From: Clostridia bacterium | GTDB taxonomy: Bacteria; Bacillota; Clostridia; UMGS1883 | Direction of reading: 5' to 3' | Assembly (NCBI GenBank): GCA_021202495.1 | Contig: JAJQCX010000207.1 | Span: 1-15,792, forward strand | Length of the DNA stretch: 15,792 bases | Shown: positions 5,392 to 14,800 of the stretch, piece after piece | How positions within the stretch are numbered: position 1 is the stretch's first letter | How the letters are laid out: every line of letters begins with the position of its first letter | Program-made: the position numbers and the translations under genes | Notes under the pieces: model-generated | What the model saw: only the letters and a program-made list of their open reading frames with translations | Told to the model about the DNA's origin: nothing | The model's database searches: none

Positions 5392-7287
5392 ATGATGAAG
5401 GCGTGGAAAAAACTTGCAGCGCTGATAATCGCGTTCGTTATGCTGCCGCTCTGCGTTTTTGCCGAAGAGGACAGCGGAGAAAAAATTAAGGTATACATAT
5501 TCGGCGACAGGTGGGCAGCCTCGTGGCAGAGCGCGTTTGAGGATTTTTTGACGGATGACGCAGAGCTTATCTGCGCCGCAGAGGAAGGCTCTCTTTTGTC
5601 GGGGTTTGAGAAAAATCGCTATTACCGCGAAATCACGGCGGGCGACGTTGTCATTTTGTCCTACGGCGTGCTTGAAAAGGACTATAACGGGGACGGACTT
5701 GACACCTATAAAAAGAAGCTTGAAAGCGCTGTGGAATACATAACAAAGCTTGGCGCGAGCGTTGCGCTCGTTTCAATATGCAGCACGCCCGGCGTTTATG
5801 AGGCGAACGGCAGCTTTATGCAGACAAAAAATTTCTACACCGAGACGACGCGGGAATGGGCGGCGAAAAACGATATTATATATGTGGATTTGGCGCGCAT
5901 TACAGCGGGAACGGTGAACGCCGTAGGCGTAAAAAACGAATCGCGCGTTTATGAAAGCGCGAAAACGCTCACAGAGTGGGGCGCGCGGCTGTGCGCCGAA
6001 AAAACGGCTGAGGCTCTGCAGGGAGATGAAAAATTAAAAGCATATATTAATATAGAAGAAAAGCTTGTTTACTATCCCGAAGAGGGTGAGGGCGGAAGGA
6101 CGTTTGACCTTTTTGCGGAGGCGGCTGACGGAAAGGAATTTCGAGTTTACGTTAAAGACGGGAGCGGAGTTACTGTAAACGGCGAAAAGCTTGCGGACGG
6201 CGACAGCGAGGTAAATGTCGCGGCGGCGGACGGAAGAATCGATTTGAAATTTACTTCTGTCGAGGCGGTACAGGTATCGTTTGTCAAAATTTTTGACGCG
6301 GGCGGCGTTTCAACGGCGGATGAGCCGTATATAATTGAGCTTGAAAACGGGTGCTATGACATAACGGTGAAAAAGAGCGAGCCGCTTAAGGCGAGCGTTT
6401 TCGTAAATTCTCTTGTTGTGGCGGTCAATCTCGACATGCCGGGGACGGAGGATGTGACGGAGTGCTCCGAGGCGACGTTCAGAGGCTTTGAAATAACAAC
6501 AGGCAAGGCGGAATTTACCGTGAGCGGGCTGACCGACAAGTTAAGCGAGGTTAAGATTTGCGACTCCGCGGTCATTTACGGCGACAAGCCGAGGATTTTC
6601 TTGGCGGGCGATTCGACCGTTTGCAATTATTACCCCACAAGCCGCAGCGGCGAGGAAGAGGACGGCACGGTTATGACGGGGTGGGGGATGTATTTATCGC
6701 AGCACACGAGCCTTGACGTTGCGAACTTTGCCGCGTCGGGCGAATGGGCGGCAAGCTGGAAGGAAAAATATTTCGAATCGGTCTTAAAAGAAGGCAAAAA
6801 GGGCGATTATTTTATTATACAATTCGGCATAAACGACCATGATTACTCGACAAAAGAGGAAATGACGGCGGCGCTGTCGCAGATGACGGACGAGGCGGTA
6901 AAGATAGGCATGATACCTATCGTCGTGAGCCCGCAGATTTCAGCCGGTTACGGCTGGGGCGAAACGGGGGACGTCGGCAAGAGCGACGGCGGAGCGTATG
7001 CCGAAATGTTTGAGGCGGTGCGCGACTTCGCGCAGAAAAAGGGCTGCTTCTTTGTCGACTTAACCGATATGTCGGCAGGCTGGTTTTCGGAAATGGGACG
7101 CGAGGCGGTTTATAAAAAATATCACCTGTGGGACTATGAAAATGACGAGCCGCTTGACATGATGCACCTTTCAAGCAAGGGCGCGAGGGCGATGTGTACG
7201 TTTTTTGTGACGGCGATTGAGGCGATAAAGACGGGCGGCAAAACCGATTTTTGGGGAAATGACCTCAATACGTTAACACTTTGGTAA
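5392..7287 (+). CDS. Secreted tandem SGNH protein with C-terminal CE12-like (rhamnogalacturonan acetylesterase-type) domain
   Basis: The start is placed at 5392 because GAAAGGCGGG lies just upstream and the in-frame ATG at 5353 coincides with the transcription start; the ATG at 5395 is equally possible. The 631-residue product begins with a signal peptide cleaved near residue 24 (CVFA). The C-terminal domain (about 400-630) shows SGNH blocks: GDST with nucleophile S408, G450, GIND with N481, and D589-x-x-H592. This fits a secreted ester hydrolase removing acetyl groups from pectin-like or other polysaccharides. The N-terminal domain (about 28-205) has the same layout, but its GDS is GDR (R40), its Asn block reads SYGVLEKD and its final DxxH is missing, so it looks inactive. 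Between them is a beta-rich region of about 190 residues, perhaps carbohydrate binding. No SLH or sortase anchor is present, so it is probably released. It stands alone between promoters. Confidence 0.8.
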   Translation: MMKAWKKLAALIIAFVMLPLCVFAEEDSGEKIKVYIFGDRWAASWQSAFEDFLTDDAELICAAEEGSLLSGFEKNRYYREITAGDVVILSYGVLEKDYNGDGLDTYKKKLESAVEYITKLGASVALVSICSTPGVYEANGSFMQTKNFYTETTREWAAKNDIIYVDLARITAGTVNAVGVKNESRVYESAKTLTEWGARLCAEKTAEALQGDEKLKAYINIEEKLVYYPEEGEGGRTFDLFAEAADGKEFRVYVKDGSGVTVNGEKLADGDSEVNVAAADGRIDLKFTSVEAVQVSFVKIFDAGGVSTADEPYIIELENGCYDITVKKSEPLKASVFVNSLVVAVNLDMPGTEDVTECSEATFRGFEITTGKAEFTVSGLTDKLSEVKICDSAVIYGDKPRIFLAGDSTVCNYYPTSRSGEEEDGTVMTGWGMYLSQHTSLDVANFAASGEWAASWKEKYFESVLKEGKKGDYFIIQFGINDHDYSTKEEMTAALSQMTDEAVKIGMIPIVVSPQISAGYGWGETGDVGKSDGGAYAEMFEAVRDFAQKKGCFFVDLTDMSAGWFSEMGREAVYKKYHLWDYENDEPLDMMHLSSKGARAMCTFFVTAIEAIKTGGKTDFWGNDLNTLTLW

Positions 7288-7317
7288 AAATTTTGTGTAA
7301 AAAAAGCAATAAAACTA

Positions 7318-7346
7318 TTTACACGGAGCAAATTTTGGTGTATTAT
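7318..7346 (+). promoter_or_regulatory. Promoter of the SLH/GH16 operon (TTTACA-17-TATTAT)
   Basis: TTTACA (7318-7323) and TATTAT (7341-7346) are separated by 17 bp in an AT-rich stretch after the esterase gene. Transcription would begin near 7353, about 37 nt before the ATG at 7390. No terminator hairpin was seen between the esterase stop at 7287 and this promoter, so read-through is possible. Confidence 0.65.
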
Positions 7347-7389
7347 ATATAGTAGATATGTACTCATAATGTTTTTTGGGGGAAGTGTG

Positions 7390-8721
7390 ATGAAAAAAGG
7401 AACTGCTGTCTCGCTGTTGGCGCTGATATTGTGTTTTTCTCTCTTGATGAACATGATGCCGGTTTTCGCCGACGAGGATTGCTCGAGGATTGAATTTTTG
7501 GAGCTCATATGCGAAAAGGCAAAGGTGAGCGAGGGTTTGTACGAGGGCGAGTTCGCCGACGTGAGCGAGAGCGACGATTGCGCTTCGCTTATCGCGGGCG
7601 CGCTTGATGCAAACGTATTGGACACAACCTTTGCGGACGACGAAGGAAATTTTAATCCCGACGAGCCTATAACAAAAGAGACTGCCGTGGCGATTGTCGT
7701 CAAGGCGCTGAACAAGATGAAAAACGATTTGTCGGTCGGAGTTGACTTGGAGTTTGAGGACAAGGACGAGATTGACGACAAATATCTCACATACATAGAG
7801 GTTGCGGCGGCAAACGACGTTATCGAAAACGAAGGCGTCTTTGAGCCGAAGAAAGAGCTGACTGTGACAGAGGCGGCGCAGATGGCGGAGGACATGGTGG
7901 AAGCTTACAAGAGCCTGCCGGTTGTTTCGGGCAGCGGAATAAGAAGAATACAGTTCCCGGTTATCGAGGACACGGACATAACCCCGCCGGACTTTTTGGA
8001 GGAAGGCTATCAGCTTGTCTTTGACGACGAGTTTGACGGAGACACGCTTGACACCACGAAGTGGAGCTATAATTATTCGTGGGGTCACTCTCATAACCAC
8101 GCGGCGTGGTGCGTTGAGGAAAACGTTATAGTGTCCGACGGCGTTTTGACGCTGAAAGGCGAAAACGTGCAGCACCCGGATGCCGTGGGCAAGCAGGGAA
8201 CGTTCAACAACAAGAAATACGATATTATTTATACGTCGGGCGCGATAAACACGCACCACAAGTATAACTTCACATACGGGTATTTTGAGGCAAGATTGAA
8301 GATGCCCAAGGGCAAGGGAATGTGGCCGGCATGGTGGATGCTCAAGGACGGCTGGCCGCCCGAGATAGACATGCTTGAAATTCTCTGCTCCAATCCGACG
8401 AAGCTGCACGTGAATTATCACTACGGTTCGTCGTGGGACAAGGAGCAAAGCCATGAGCAGGTGCTCGACTTGGGTTTCGATTCGACGGATGATTTCCATA
8501 CATACGGCTTTGAATGGACGCCCGATTACATGAAATACTACGTTGACGGTGTGCAGGTCGGAAGCACCTACACAAATAAGAGCGCGATTGCGCAGTCGAC
8601 GGGAATGTATATGATTTTAAATTTAGCCATTGACGGTTGGGACGGAACGCCCGATGAAACGACCGAATGGCCGGCGCTGTATCAGTGCGATTACGTGAGG
8701 GTGTGGCAGCTGAATGAATAA
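7390..8721 (+). CDS. SLH-domain glycoside hydrolase family 16 (laminarinase-type endo-glucanase)
   Basis: The start at 7390 is chosen because GGGGGGAAG lies 5 nt upstream and the signal peptide (MKKGTAVSLL to PVFA, cut near residue 27) starts there; the ATG at 7369 adds seven unlikely residues. The mature 416-residue protein opens with about two and a half SLH-type repeats (about 30-165), in which the usual ITRAE box is degenerate (ITKET, LTVTEA). The GH16 domain (about 205-443) follows, from LVFDDEFDGDTLDTTKWS to YVRVWQ. The catalytic motif EIDMLE gives E325, D327 and E330. This ExDxxE form belongs to the beta-1,3-glucanase/agarase side of GH16, whereas lichenases have ExDxE. Conserved FTYGYFEARLKMP and WPAWWML are present. 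The family is certain; beta-1,3-glucan as substrate is likely but not proven. It is secreted and probably wall-associated. The next gene starts 65 bp later without an intervening terminator. Confidence 0.88.
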   Translation: MKKGTAVSLLALILCFSLLMNMMPVFADEDCSRIEFLELICEKAKVSEGLYEGEFADVSESDDCASLIAGALDANVLDTTFADDEGNFNPDEPITKETAVAIVVKALNKMKNDLSVGVDLEFEDKDEIDDKYLTYIEVAAANDVIENEGVFEPKKELTVTEAAQMAEDMVEAYKSLPVVSGSGIRRIQFPVIEDTDITPPDFLEEGYQLVFDDEFDGDTLDTTKWSYNYSWGHSHNHAAWCVEENVIVSDGVLTLKGENVQHPDAVGKQGTFNNKKYDIIYTSGAINTHHKYNFTYGYFEARLKMPKGKGMWPAWWMLKDGWPPEIDMLEILCSNPTKLHVNYHYGSSWDKEQSHEQVLDLGFDSTDDFHTYGFEWTPDYMKYYVDGVQVGSTYTNKSAIAQSTGMYMILNLAIDGWDGTPDETTEWPALYQCDYVRVWQLNE

Positions 8722-8786
8722 CTTTAGTTCACAATTTTTAAGTTTATATATTAGCAATATGCTGAAAAAATTAGGAGGAGTGCCAA

Positions 8787-9956
8787 ATGAATAAGGGTAG
8801 CAAGATTTTCAGGATAATTTGCCTTGCGGTATGCTTGGTATTTTGTCTTGCTTCACTGCCTGCTTTCGCCGAGGAAGCCGATGTAACAGATGAGGTTTTC
8901 GCGGGAGAAACAACGGGAAATGAAACAGAGGAACCGGCGACAGACGCTGTCGATGATGCGACACAAACGCCGGAGGAAGATGCTGAAGAGGAAGGCGAAC
9001 GGGAAGTTCTCGATCTTTACGCGGCAACGCTGCGCGACAACGGCATTTATGTAACGCCGAGCGAGACCAACATCGCCGCTTTCACATATGACGGACTGCG
9101 CTATAAGGTTGAAGCCGGAGCAGCAAACGGAATCAGACTTGACGGTTTTGAGGATGATCCCTCGTTCTCGTCGGACGCGATTTCGGATTCTGCAAAATAT
9201 GTTTTGCAGGCGACGGGCGAGGTAACGGTTGACGCGGCACACAGCGGATATTTCGGACTGTCGGTAGCATCCGGCACGGTTGTTTATCGTTCGCCTGTTG
9301 AGAGCGGTTCGATCTATGTGTTCTCCGCATGGATGAAGGTTCCGGCAAGCGGCACGATTGCGGATTCGGGACGCGCGTTCACGCTTATCGGCGACAGCGG
9401 AACCGAGTACGTTGTCGGCTACAATGAAATCGGCCGCGATGTTGACACAACAGAGGGCTGGCAGCAGGTGATTTTCACATTCAAGGCTCCCGAAGCGGGA
9501 CTCTTTGAAATGAATTTCACATATAAGGGCAAGACAAATATGTCGATGGACGACCTTGAGCTTTACGAGGCGGAGCTTTTCTGGGATCCGCTTGAGATCA
9601 CAAGCATTGAGGCGGTTGATTCGGAAGGCAACGAGTTCGATTATAAGACGGGCTTTTCGACGAGCGGAACCGTAACGCATACGACGACGTTCTACAACAG
9701 CGACGAGGATGATGTTTTCTATACCGCATATATCGTTCTTTTCAAGAACGACATCATGGTTGACTGCAAGATTGTGGAAGGCAACATGGCGCTTGTATTG
9801 GACGAGGATGTATGTGCTCTGACAATCGATATTCCTGACGACGATGATTTGTCTCAGTATTCATATATGGTTTATTTTGTGAGCGACACCGACGAGACGT
9901 TGTTTTACGGTGAAGTGCCCAGCAGAACGAACCCGTATGTAGTAAGCGGAAATTGA
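8787..9956 (+). CDS. Secreted protein with acidic linker and jelly-roll (CBM4/9-like) domain
   Basis: The 389-residue protein has an ideal AGGAGG 8 nt before its ATG and a signal peptide cut near residue 28 (LPAFA). Residues about 29-75 form a Glu/Asp/Thr-rich linker. Residues about 85-265 look like a beta jelly roll: SGYFGLSVASGTVVYRSPV, then GSIYVFSAWMKVP, TEGWQQVIFTFKAP and SMDDLELYEAEL. This strand order is seen in CBM4/9 and CBM22 carbohydrate-binding modules. A further beta-rich domain of about 120 residues follows. No catalytic motif and no SLH, LPxTG or lipobox is present, so it is either released or held by partner proteins. In the 65 bp before it I see no convincing promoter (a weak TATATT at 8747-8752 only), so it is probably co-transcribed with the GH16 gene. 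The function is unknown; carbohydrate or surface binding is inferred from fold. Confidence 0.7.
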   Translation: MNKGSKIFRIICLAVCLVFCLASLPAFAEEADVTDEVFAGETTGNETEEPATDAVDDATQTPEEDAEEEGEREVLDLYAATLRDNGIYVTPSETNIAAFTYDGLRYKVEAGAANGIRLDGFEDDPSFSSDAISDSAKYVLQATGEVTVDAAHSGYFGLSVASGTVVYRSPVESGSIYVFSAWMKVPASGTIADSGRAFTLIGDSGTEYVVGYNEIGRDVDTTEGWQQVIFTFKAPEAGLFEMNFTYKGKTNMSMDDLELYEAELFWDPLEITSIEAVDSEGNEFDYKTGFSTSGTVTHTTTFYNSDEDDVFYTAYIVLFKNDIMVDCKIVEGNMALVLDEDVCALTIDIPDDDDLSQYSYMVYFVSDTDETLFYGEVPSRTNPYVVSGN

Positions 9957-9988
9957 GAATTTAGCTGAGATGAATGGAGGAAAAGAAG

Positions 9989-11776
9989 ATGAACGGCAGA
10001 TTTATTAAAAGAACAATCTGTGCATCGCTCGGCGCTTTGATGATGCTTCAGGGCGCGGCAACGGCGGCGGAGGTTTCGTCCGAAGTTACCGTATTCGAGA
10101 GACCGCAGGTTACGAGTATCGAGTGTGCGCAGGTAGGCAAAAACTATGTTTATGTAACGCTTGAAACGACAAACGCGGATAACGATGAGCCGATAATCGT
10201 TTATTTGAGAGACGAAGCGGATAATTTGAAGACGCTCGCTTACGGCAATGTTAGCGGCGACGCGGCTGAGATTAAATTGGGCGTGCCGGACGATGTTAAT
10301 ACGGGCACATACTATGTATACGCGGCGCTCAATCTTGCGGGCGAGCTCGCGGCGGGCGAAGTGTTCTACGTAGGCGTGGGCGACGTTGACGGATTTATCG
10401 ACACAATTAACCTGACCGATACGGATGCCGATACGGTTGAGGATAAATTGGATGAGTATTACGAGGCTCTTTCGGTTGTGCAGTACACGGCTGATTCAAA
10501 CGGCAACAAGGTGACGCTTTCGGGCGACAACTACGAAGCGTTCACAACCGGTCAGAAGGCTGAGTTCGCGTCGCAGATTGCAAGCGGCGTAAGCGGCAAG
10601 TATGAGGACACAAAGGGCAGCTTTACGGCTGAAAATGCCGAGAGCTTTATAAAGGAGTCGTACCTTTTGGCAATCTATAACGCCGAGGACAGCACCGACA
10701 GCGAAATCGCGACGGCGCTTTACACCTTCGGCGTAGCAACAGCAGAGCTTGAGAACACAACGATGGTTGCGACGATAGCGAAGACGATGTCATCCGAAGT
10801 TACAAGCTCGGAAGAGCTCACCGAGACTGTTACGAAGGCGGTTGCGGTTGAAACGGTAAACGAGGGCTATTGGGCAAATCTCGTATCTGTTGTAAAGGCT
10901 AACAACGATGTCTTCGGCGTTGACGAGGATGAAATCGCCGAACTTGAAGACAGCAAGACAATGAGAAACAAATTCTGCACGGCGTTCAAGGGAACATATT
11001 TGAGCGTTGAAGCGGTTGTTGAGGCTTGGGATTCGGCATACGCTACGGCGTTGAAGTCAACTTCGAGCAGCGGCGGCTCGGGCGGCGGTTCGTCGAGCGG
11101 CAGCTCGTCTTCGTCCTCGTCGTCAAGTTCGGGAACGGTGACGACATACGGTGAAGGCGTTTACATTGCGGACAACACCGACATGACCGGTACAAAGAAA
11201 GTTATAACGGACTACTACAGCGACGTAAATACGACCTCCTACAGCTGGGCGTCGGATGCAATCCTTGCATTGACAAACGCAGGCATAGTTTCGGGCTACG
11301 GCGACGGTACGTTCGGACCCGAAAAGTCCTTGACAAGAGCCGAATTCATGAAGATGCTCGTAAACGCGTGCGGACTTGCGGATGTTACGGCAACGTGCTC
11401 GTTTACGGATGTTGAGGCAGGTTCATGGTATTATGTTTATATAGCAAGCGCCGAAAAGCTCGGCTTGGCAACAGGCTACGGCGACGGAACATTCGGCGTA
11501 AATGACCCGATCACAAGAGAAGATATGCTTACTCTCATTTACAGAGCGGCGCAGACCAAGGGAATATCGCTGAAGTCGCTTACCACACAGACGCTTACGT
11601 TTGAGGATAAGAGCGACATTTCGGACTATGCGGTTGAGGCGGTAAAGGCGCTTTACTACGCGGGTGTGTATCTTGACACATCGAATCCCTACGGAACGAC
11701 AAAGCTTGAACCCAAGAGCAAGGCGACACGCGCATACGCGGCGATGATTCTCTACTCGGTTTATAAGCTGAAGTAA
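9989..11776 (+). CDS. Surface protein with three C-terminal SLH repeats
   Basis: The ATG at 9989 is preferred over 9974 because GGAGG (9976-9980) sits 8 nt before it and overlaps the earlier ATG. The 595-residue product has a signal peptide (to about residue 28, ATAA), an Ig-like beta domain (about 35-130, IVYLRDEADNLKTLAYG), an alpha-helical middle (about 135-355) and a low-complexity Ser/Gly linker (about 357-388, with a run of ten serines). Three SLH repeats follow at about 418-465, 470-525 and 537-595. Their boxes read LTRAEF, ITREDM and ATRAYA, and GYGDGTFGP or GYGDGTFGV appears in the first two, so they look functional. SLH domains bind pyruvylated secondary wall polymer, placing the protein on the cell surface facing outward by its N-terminus. 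The middle is not recognised. It lies 32 bp after the jelly-roll gene, in the same operon. Confidence 0.82.
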   Translation: MNGRFIKRTICASLGALMMLQGAATAAEVSSEVTVFERPQVTSIECAQVGKNYVYVTLETTNADNDEPIIVYLRDEADNLKTLAYGNVSGDAAEIKLGVPDDVNTGTYYVYAALNLAGELAAGEVFYVGVGDVDGFIDTINLTDTDADTVEDKLDEYYEALSVVQYTADSNGNKVTLSGDNYEAFTTGQKAEFASQIASGVSGKYEDTKGSFTAENAESFIKESYLLAIYNAEDSTDSEIATALYTFGVATAELENTTMVATIAKTMSSEVTSSEELTETVTKAVAVETVNEGYWANLVSVVKANNDVFGVDEDEIAELEDSKTMRNKFCTAFKGTYLSVEAVVEAWDSAYATALKSTSSSGGSGGGSSSGSSSSSSSSSSGTVTTYGEGVYIADNTDMTGTKKVITDYYSDVNTTSYSWASDAILALTNAGIVSGYGDGTFGPEKSLTRAEFMKMLVNACGLADVTATCSFTDVEAGSWYYVYIASAEKLGLATGYGDGTFGVNDPITREDMLTLIYRAAQTKGISLKSLTTQTLTFEDKSDISDYAVEAVKALYYAGVYLDTSNPYGTTKLEPKSKATRAYAAMILYSVYKLK

Positions 11777-11819
11777 TTGAGTGATTTAAATATATCTTAA
11801 AGGACGAGAGGGTTGCATT

Positions 11820-14800
11820 ATGAAAAGAAAATGTTTGAGCTTTATGCTTGTGCTCGCGATGATATGTTCTCTTATCGTAGCGCCGCAGACGGCTGTTACG
11901 GCTGCGACCTACTATGATACCGATGGGCTTGACTGCGAGCTTGCGGTAGATGTGTTGGCGGCATTGGGAATTATGTCGGGCTATTCCGACGGTTCCTTCC
12001 TGCCCTACAACACGGTTACACGTGCGGAAATGGCGCAGATTGCGCTTAAGCTGGCGGGTGTTTCGGATTATCCCTTGACAGCGTCGGACGAGGCTGAACA
12101 GTTTGCGGATATGTACGGTTACGACGGTTGGGCGAGCGGCGTTGTTGCAATCGCCGCAGCGCTCGGCATTGCAAAGGGCGACGATGACGGAAACTTCAAT
12201 CCCGACGACCCGGCAACATATGACGACGCGGTGCAGATGGTTGTGTGCGCGCTCGGCTATGAGTTCCAAGCTCTCGGTCGCGGCGGTGAGCTGAGCGACT
12301 ATGTGTATGTCGGAAGAAGACTTGGCATAACAAAGAAGCTTTCGACCTCCAGCGGACAGAATATCACAAGAGCCGACGTTGCAAAGCTTGTTTACGCGGC
12401 ATTGACGGTTGACCTTGTGCAGAAGGTTTCGTATTCCTCTGACGGTACGATTGCAAAAATGGAAAGCGTTGAGGGCGAAAACGCACTCAATACATACTTC
12501 GACGTAAACGAGGTTGACGGTATCGTTACCGAGACCGAATACGCGGCGACAGACGGCGAAACAACACTTGATGAAGACGAAGTAATGATAAACAACGAGG
12601 TATTTGACGTAGGAGCTACGAATATTTCGGATTATCTCGGCTATTACGTTGAGGCATATGCTCTCGACGGCGACGAGTCGGGCGACAACAGAATTATTAT
12701 CGCGTTTTCGGTTGAAAGCGTGAAGAACAACACTCTGACAATCGATGCCGAGGATATTGATTCGGTTACGTCTGTTTCGAGCGGATACCAGTATTCTTAT
12801 TGGACAAATAAGAGCACCGATACAAAGACAAAGACTGCGAAGACGTCCTCGACGCCCCGTGTGCTTTACAACGGCAAGTCGACAAACGACGTAACGCTCG
12901 ATCTTCTTCAGCCCGATTACGGCAGCGTTGTGCTGATTGACAACAACGGCGACGACAAGTACGACATCATAGACGTTTGGGAATATGAACTTGTATATGT
13001 ATTCTCCGCGTCGACGACTACGGGCAGCGTTTCCAACTATTATGACATGACGACGACGTATAAGTTCGACCCGGACGATGACGATTATCATGTTACGTTC
13101 CTCAATTCAAACGGAACGTCGGCGTCGCTCAGCGACATCGACCAATACAGCATACTTTATGTTTATGAGTCCGATGACGGCGAGGAAAAGAAGGTTATCA
13201 TTTCCAACGCAAGCGTTACCGGTTCGGTTTCGCAGATTGACGACGGCGACAAGTACGTTATAAACGGCGTCGAGTATGAGATTTCGCCTGCGGCTGAGAG
13301 CAGAGTTGATTTGTCGGTTTCCGACACAGGTACATTCTACCTTGACCCGGACGGCAGAATTGCGGCGTTTGACGGCGTTTCGACGATAAGACAGAATGTC
13401 GGAATGTTCATCGCGATTAACGACGGCGGTCTTTCGCGCGGCGTTCAGGTTAAGCTGCTCACACAAAACAACGGCGTTCAGATTTACAATTTGGCAGGTT
13501 CGGTTACGGTTAACGGCGTAAGTATGTCGGACGACGAATTTTATGAAAATGCGTATACGGATGTACTTTTCGGCACGAGAACGGGCGACAGCTATTTGAA
13601 CGCGGCGGGCTTGACAAGACCCGATCCCTCAAGAGCGGGCTTCCTCTACAAGCTCAATTCAAAGGATGAAATTTATGATGTTGTTGTTGTCGGCGACGGC
13701 GACGGCGACGGATATTTGCAGAGAAGACAGATAGGTACAAGCAGTTACTTGTACTACAATTCGAGCAGACACGCGCTTCACTACAGCCAGGAATATCTCC
13801 AGGATTCCAACGGAAACTATTACGGCGTAAGAACGTATGTTCAGGATTCGACGGTGGTATTCAACGACGACGAGTCGAGCTCGAATACGGACGACAACGA
13901 TTCGTATTGGGTAACTCAGATGGGTTCGTATTATAACAACTACGAGTTCAGGAACAGCACTTACGACTTTATCTATGCTTATTACTACAGCGCCGACGGT
14001 TCTGAGGTTGATATGCAGACGACAATCTGTAACTTCCTTGTAATGACCGACTGGTACGACAATTCCGATTCGGGCGATAACGACTCGAGCAGAAACGGCG
14101 CGGGCGTTGAATACGGCGCAAATCCGGCTCCGATATTCATCTATAAGATAAGCGACGCTTATGACAGCTCGAAGAGTGATGAAACATACAGAGTTTATTA
14201 TTTCGAGGGCACAAACCTCAAGAACGCGCTTATCAGACCGCAGTACGCGGAGGTAAACCGCGCACAGTTTGATGATGATGAATGGGGCAAGAACGGATTC
14301 CCCGTCCGAATGGCTTGGGACGGCTCGTATATTGAGGATATTAAGCCATATTACAGTGACCCGCACACGTCGTTTGCCGATATGACTGATACGTATTACA
14401 ATGAGACGACGGGCGAATATGTGATGAAGTGGGCGCCGTTCTTCCAGAACACGGGTCGTTACTGGACGACAGACAGCTCATCGTGGAACTATATGAGATA
14501 TTATCTCGGTATGGTTACGAGCGTTGATGATGTTGCGGGCAACAAGCTGTTCACGGTGACATATTCGACGAGCGCATCTCCGTCCTCGACAAGCGATATA
14601 GGCATCAGACAAAACGAGCGTCTTGAAGGAACGATTTACAGAGTAAATTACGACCGTGAAGGTAAGATTTCGTCAATCTCCTCCGGTTCGACGAGCGATG
14701 TAATGCCGGGACAGCTGGTACTCTTCAGACTTCGTCAGGATTCGGGCGACAGTACGCGTTACTGGACTTCGTATACATACTCGATTATCGAGATTTACAT

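Noticed and set aside
7315..8499. A 394-codon ORF on the - strand.
   Set aside because: It lies opposite the GH16 gene, has no domain-like sequence or ribosome site, and is rich in the Arg/Val/Leu/His typical of antisense frames.
8722..8786. An independent promoter for the jelly-roll gene.
   Set aside because: The only -10-like box (TATATT, 8747-8752) has no acceptable -35 at proper spacing, so co-transcription with the GH16 gene is preferred.
11595..13091. A 498-codon ORF on the - strand.
   Set aside because: It is a shadow of the two SLH genes, spanning the end of one and the start of the other, with antisense-like composition and no signals of its own.
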